Shown here: positions 59,283 through 64,000 of the stretch, piece after piece
How positions within the stretch are numbered: position 1 is the stretch's first letter
How the letters are laid out: every line of letters starts with the position of its first letter
Source of the DNA: Cladopsammia gracilis
Taxonomy: Eukaryota > Cnidaria > Anthozoa > Scleractinia > Dendrophylliidae
Length of the DNA stretch: 64,000 bases
Direction of reading: 5' to 3'
NCBI GenBank assembly: GCA_022457155.1
Contig: JAJGOT010000358.1
Location: forward strand, 787,501 to 851,500
The notes under the pieces: generated by a model
Databases searched by the model: none
What the model saw: only the letters and a program-made list of their open reading frames with translations
Told to the model about the DNA's origin: nothing
Position numbers and translations under genes: made by a program

Positions 59283-59785
59283 CAGGAGCCCATTACCCGG
59301 AGCGTGCAACTACCATAAATTCTTGCAACAGCGTTTTTACAAGTAGGTTTATTTTTAGATAAGCCTTTCCCGCAAATTGGTTTCGGAAAGCCAATCACAA
59401 GCAATTGCATAATTAATAACTATTCACATGTTCACATTCCTGTGTGGTAAATATCTGATTTCCTGTCGCTATGCGAATATGTGAATCGTTATTAATTGCA
59501 CAATTCCTTGTGATTGGAACCAATTCGCGGGAAAGGCTTATCTGAAAATAACAGGAGCCACGAAGCTCTTTAGAACCTCTTATTTTGTTGGCCCCGGATA
59601 TCACGAAGCTCTATTGTTTCAGGGCTAGGATCCATTCTTCTGCTGTTTGTTCTATTTTTTTTCTCAGCCAATCCTATGAGACGTTCCGAGAGCTTTGTGC
59701 CCGCCCAAACAAAAAACCTACTTGTAAAAACGCCGTTTCACAGGCGCAGTATGGAAGTTGCACGCTCCAGGATTATGGGCTCCTG
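59283..59785. mobile_element. MITE with about 70-bp inverted ends (503 bp)
   Basis: Left CAGGAGCCCATTACCCGGAG, mirrored with changes by CTCCAGGATTATGGGCTCCTG. Both arms carry GCGTGCAACT and GTTTTTACAAGTAGGTTT. A second inner inverted set is AATAACTATTCACATG and its counterpart near 59480. Confidence 0.72.
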
Positions 59786-60020
59786 TACAACATACTAACG
59801 AGAAGTCCAAGGACTACTGCAGAGCTGATATACAACGAGTAAATATAGTTCAGGGAAACAATATTTCGGCTGACCAGACCAGTCTTCTTCAGGTTATAAG
59901 ATGTTACTAAATTTATATAATGGAGAATGTCGCAATACTGACATATTTAAAGAAAAAAACGAGGAGGAGCGGAAATGACCTCACAAGATAATAACTAAAG
60001 ATAAGGCTAGTATACGTAAA

Positions 60021-60285
60021 CTACAGTTCATCACGTCTGTTCAACCCACGTGGCTCTAGTGATTTTGCTCTATCTATTAAATACGACTCTCTGGCTTTTC
60101 GAATAGAATCGCGTGAATCGTGAATTATTTCTAGTGGAATAAGTTGCATGTCAGTGTTGGAATGGTTAGAATGGGAAAGAAAGTGTTCAGAGGCAGTAGC
60201 AGGTTTGGATTTAATGTTTGGTTTGTCAACGGAACGTCGATGTTCGTTAAATCGCTCTTTAAGACGTCTCTTTATTTTAGCTGAT
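60021..60285 (-). mobile_element. Penelope-like GIY-YIG C-terminal fragment
   Basis: On the - strand an open frame without a start encodes KRRLKERFNEHRRSVDKPNI, TASEHFLSHSNHSNTDMQLI and KARESYLIDRAKSLEPRGLN, then a stop at 60021: the end of a Penelope GIY-YIG domain. A decayed hammerhead-like tail (CTGAAGA ... CGAAAT) follows at about 59850-59900. Confidence 0.78.
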
Positions 60286-60388
60286 TAGGTCTCCTCCTGT
60301 GAGATCCAACGAAACACAGCAGGATCTTCGTCCACGGTTTCTGCAGTTCAACAACAAATATCTGACTAACCAACTGGAATCGAAACAA

Positions 60389-60705
60389 TAACCTTGGCGG
60401 TAATCCCGGCTGGGATCTTGGCGGGAATCCCGGCGGGAATGATAGCGGGAATCTCGGCATTGATCTTGGCGGGAATTCCGGCGGGGACCTTGGCGGGAAT
60501 TCCGGCGGGGACCTTGGCGGGAATCTCGGCGGGAATCTCGGCGGGAATCTAGGAGAGAATCCCGGTGGGGAGCTTGCCGGGAATACCGGTGGGGATTTTG
60601 GCAGGAATCCCGGCTGGGAACTTGGCGGGAATCCCGGCGGGAATCTTGGCGGGAATCTTGGCTAGAATCCCGGCGGGAATCTTAGCTGGAATCTTGGCTA
60701 GTGCT
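60389..60705. repeat. GC-rich minisatellite, 15-bp unit
   Basis: About 20 copies of GGCGGGAATCTTGGC or GGCGGGAATCCCGGC type units. Markedly richer in GC than the surroundings. Confidence 0.9.
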
Positions 60706-60714
60706 CTGTCCTTG

Positions 60715-60807
60715 CGCTTTTGAATTCTTTAATTTCATTTTATCATTTGATTGCGTATTAACTTTTATCTCTAATGAAATTATTTCGTTAACACAGCGTC
60801 ATTAATT
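60715..60807 (+). repeat. Tandem unit, truncated copy left of the right arm
   Basis: CTTGCGCTTTTGAATTC through TTATTTCGTTAACACAG to CATTAATTAA, the same sequence as 63460-63560 and 63865-63980. Confidence 0.8.
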
Positions 60808-61468
60808 AATAAACTAGAAATACGTGTCTCGCAGAACCTCGCGAAGCTCGGGGGAGGATGCACTGCAAAATTTTAGCGATGTGGGCCTTTTTGAAGTTTG
60901 TGAGTGCTATCTCCCAAAATTAACCTGTACCCTTTACATACTTCTGTAGCTGTTGTTCTATGTACTGTGTATCAAATAATTGCTAATTCAATTCACTATT
61001 CGCTTGAATGGCTGAGATTGCAGGAGTTAATAGGATACAGGTCATGAGAATTACGAAATTGATTAAAAAAGTTAAACATGAATATTCAAGATGAAGCAAC
61101 ATATTCTTTGCAAATATCATAAGCAATTTATGCGAGAATATCAATAATGATCAATTTACAGCATGTACTAAGACAATAGTTTCCAGTGTTTGAATACCAA
61201 TTTTTTATATTGAAAAATATCCTCTTATGATCTGCCTGTCAGTTGTTCAGCTACTTGAAATCTTTTTTTTTTTTTGCAAAAGGTAGATTAAAGAATAATT
61301 TATGGAGGGTTGTATATAAGCTTAAGATTGCTTGCCTTTAAATGTAGGTTGTTTCAATTGAAGAGTATTAAAGGGCGGATTAAAGTGCGGTGATTTGAGC
61401 TAGATTTCTTAATCGTTCTTCTTCTTTGAGCCTTTCCTGTAATCAGTGTTTGCTCTCGTTGCGTCTAT

Positions 61469-61499
<31 letters not shown>

Positions 61500-63168
61500 T
61501 TGGAAGCCTATCCCATGATGCAACGCAACGAGTTACCAGCGACATTTGAAGCGAATAAACAAACGTTTTGTAAAATCTCATATTTCGGTGATTTTGCCGG
61601 TAGTCCATTTTATGGTTTTAATTATGGGAGACTTGGGAATCAGAGAAATAGTTCGTTGGTAACAGAAAAGAACAACAATGCAAGAATTTCATTTATATTT
61701 CTTAGTTTAATCCTCGTTTCTCATCCTTAGACAATATCATTTTCCACTCGCAGGAAAATGGCGATCATCCCCGAAAATACCAGGAAAGTGCAGTTGTACC
61801 TCCTTCTTAATCGAAGCATCACTAGCATTTTAACATTAATAACGTATTCCTTAATATCATAACGACTTAAAACATCAGATCCCTCCAGATCCCTCCAGGT
61901 TTTTCAAGCTGAATAAAACCATTAAAGTGTGGGTACTTTCAGTTAGTGCTTTGAATTGACGGCGAGCTGATTTAGGAAATTCGCGCACGTTTGCAGAGTT
62001 GAATATAAAAATTCTTTGAGGAATAAAACGAATTTCAAGTAAGGAAGTTCAAGTAAATGAGTATAAAAAGGGTTACATTGTATTTCCAATAGCCGTCTTG
62101 AACAAAGGTTATAGCGGAAAAAATCTTGGCAAATGCATCAGTGATGAAAGCTCAAATCAGTACAAAACACGCAGCAAAATTAAAAATATGCGCGCGCTAT
62201 ATCGCGCGTACAAGCTAGCTGTACGCGTCAGTTACAGTTTTTCCTGTCGTTGACATCAGAACTACTGTGTCTAGCTAAAACCGTGGATACTGAAACAAAT
62301 AGCTATTAAGAGAAGAACTTTTTTCCAAAGGTTTTCAGTTTTTTAGAGCACTTATTTGGTTTACACAGTGCAAGAGTGTCGTCATATGCGTGGACAAGCA
62401 GTTGGATGCTTACGCGTTCAAGCGCGCGCAAATTTCGTTTGTCGTGTCATCACACAAACTCTATGTATTCTTACAATCTAAGAAACTCAACATATAATTT
62501 ATTTGTACCAAGACCGTATACTGAGGCTGGAAAAAATAGCTTCCACTATAGAGGGGCAGTTCTCTGGAATAGTCTATCCAATACTATGAAAGGGCAGACA
62601 AGCCTGAAATCGTTTTTATCATATTTGTAATTTAGTATAGTTTTAATGACCATTTTTATTTTTTATTGCATGATTTTTGCACGGCTCTCTGGAAGAGCAT
62701 TTTTTATGATGAGATTCCGTGAATAAATAAAGATGATTGATTGATCCTTCAAACAAATTTTCGAAAGCATGTATCTGTTCGTTGCAAGAGAAGTTTTCTT
62801 GACATTGCAAATCCTGACAAAAGAAGACCGACAGACAAGAGGCCTTGAAAAGGGTGTCTTGACAGCCACTGCTTGCCTCGGCGAACACTGGCAAATGCGA
62901 GGTCACGTGATGAGACATTATGGGATAGGCTTCCAACCCCCAACCGTCAGACCGGCCGCCTCCATGAATAAACATGAGAGCGCGCCATTGTCAGCGGTCG
63001 CGATTTTTGTTGCTAGGCAACTGCAGGACATCTTCAGTATATATATATAAACTTTTCGCTCGATTGCGCGCGGCTCAGCTCCCGAGACCCGAGCACCCGA
63101 GCGGCCTTCGGCCGCCAAATTTATTAACCTCGCTACGCTCGGGCCTTCGGCCCTCCCTTCGCGAGGAA
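60808..63168 (+). repeat. Large inverted repeat, right arm (2,361 bp)
   Basis: Near-identical inverted copy of 56531-58890. Flanked by AATTAA on both sides, in a place where related tandem units run on without a break, so this copy looks like an insertion. Confidence 0.93.
62376..62755 (+). mobile_element. LINE 3' end (CR1/L2-like) in right arm
   Basis: The same retrotransposon C-terminal frame (62376-62630) and GATTGATTGATCC tail as in the left arm, in the opposite orientation. Confidence 0.8.
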
Positions 63169-64000
63169 TTAACAAATGAACAAATAGAAAAACAACAAAC
63201 AATATATATTTTTACAATATATTATATTTGTAACATATATAAAATATGAGAAAATTATTATTATAAAGCACTGTAATTAGTAGTGGAAGACTGCAGAACA
63301 GGTCCGTTTCATAAAGTCATGAAGTCATAATGCCCGCTAAATGAAAACACTCTTTAACTAAATTATGAACTTAACACAATGTGGTATTAATGTAATTAGC
63401 AAATGAAAAACAACAAACAAGAAGCTTTGAAAAATATCGTTGCCAGTGTTCGGTCCTTGCGCTTTTGAATTCCTTTAATTTCATTATATCATCAGTGATT
63501 GCGTATTAACTATTATCTCTTTAATTAAATTATTTCGTTAACACAGTGTCATTAATTAACAAATGAACAAACGAACGAATAGAAAAACAACAAATAATAT
63601 ATATTTTTTATAACATATTAAATTTGTAACGTATATAAAATAAGAGAAAATTAAAATTATTGTGCACTGCTATTTTTCCTTCATACTGCAAAGGTCTGCC
63701 AAAAGGTTTCTGTACGATTTAAAACGTCCGTTTATAAAAGCCAGAATGCCCGCTAAACGAAAACACTCTTTAACTAAATTATGATGTTAACACTGTGTGG
63801 TATTAATGTAATTACCAAATAGAAAAACAACAAACAACAAGCTTTGTAAATTATTGTGGTCAGTGGTCGGTCCTTGCGCTTTTGAATTCCTTTAATTGCA
63901 TTTTATCATTTGATTGCGCATTAACTTTTATCTTTTTAATTAAATTATTTCGTTAACAGAGTATATTTAAATTAACAAATTAACAAATGAACAAATAGAA
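63169..64000 (+). repeat. Tandem repeat, about 400-bp unit, two copies plus
   Basis: Units begin near 63169, 63562 and 63972. Each has AACAAATGAACAAATAGAAA, ATGCCCGCTAAA, ACACTCTTTAACTAAATTAT, GTCCTTGCGCTTTTGAATTC and TTATTTCGTTAACA. The array continues past the window edge. Confidence 0.85.

Larger units (their letters stand above)
58891..60807. other. Spacer between the inverted arms
   Basis: 1.9 kb with a MITE (59283-59785), a Penelope fragment (60021-60285), a minisatellite (60389-60705) and the start of a tandem unit (60715-60807). The remainder, 58891-59282, shows nothing recognisable. Confidence 0.8.

Noticed and set aside
1..64000. CRISPR arrays, bacterial operons or phage genes
   Set aside because: All coding sequence is spliced and the repeats are eukaryotic transposons; none of the short arrays has the spacer structure of a CRISPR.

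Overview
The window is animal nuclear DNA: AT-rich, with spliced genes, GT-AG introns of about 0.1-5 kb, and a very high density of short transposons. The Penelope-like retroelements, TTAA-target MITEs, a Crypton-type recombinase fragment, a tRNA-derived SINE and the composition of the secreted gene all fit a cnidarian, most likely a stony coral. The species cannot be named from the sequence.

Only two host genes can be supported, and they converge tail to tail. (1) On the + strand, 5-7385, are the last four exons of lysosomal alpha-mannosidase (MAN2B1 type); the N-terminal part lies left of the window. (2) On the - strand, 45940 down to 8267, is one large gene. I assembled 20 coding exons; every junction has GT/AG ends and keeps the reading frame, giving 1,219 residues. 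The protein has a signal peptide, a discoidin (F5/8 type C) domain, a set of glycine-rich collagen-like cassettes, a long helical region with a central hydrophobic stretch, and a cysteine-containing C-terminal region. Only the discoidin domain belongs to a family I can name. This gene is the best candidate here for an undescribed system.

The introns are full of mobile elements. Mannosidase intron 1 holds a decayed Penelope-like element split by a hAT-like MITE with an 8-bp target duplication. The big gene's introns hold a Penelope fragment followed by a complete minimal hammerhead ribozyme (22655-22697), one Penelope fragment inserted into another (10-bp target duplication), several families of MITEs flanked by TTAA, other palindromic elements, and a Crypton-like recombinase relic.

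From about 46 kb to the right end I see no convincing protein gene apart from one exon-like 61-bp segment. This part has tandem arrays, a tandemly duplicated unit cut by two DNA transposons, and two near-identical 2.36-kb inverted copies (56531-58890 and 60808-63168) around a 1.9-kb spacer with a Penelope fragment and a GC-rich minisatellite.
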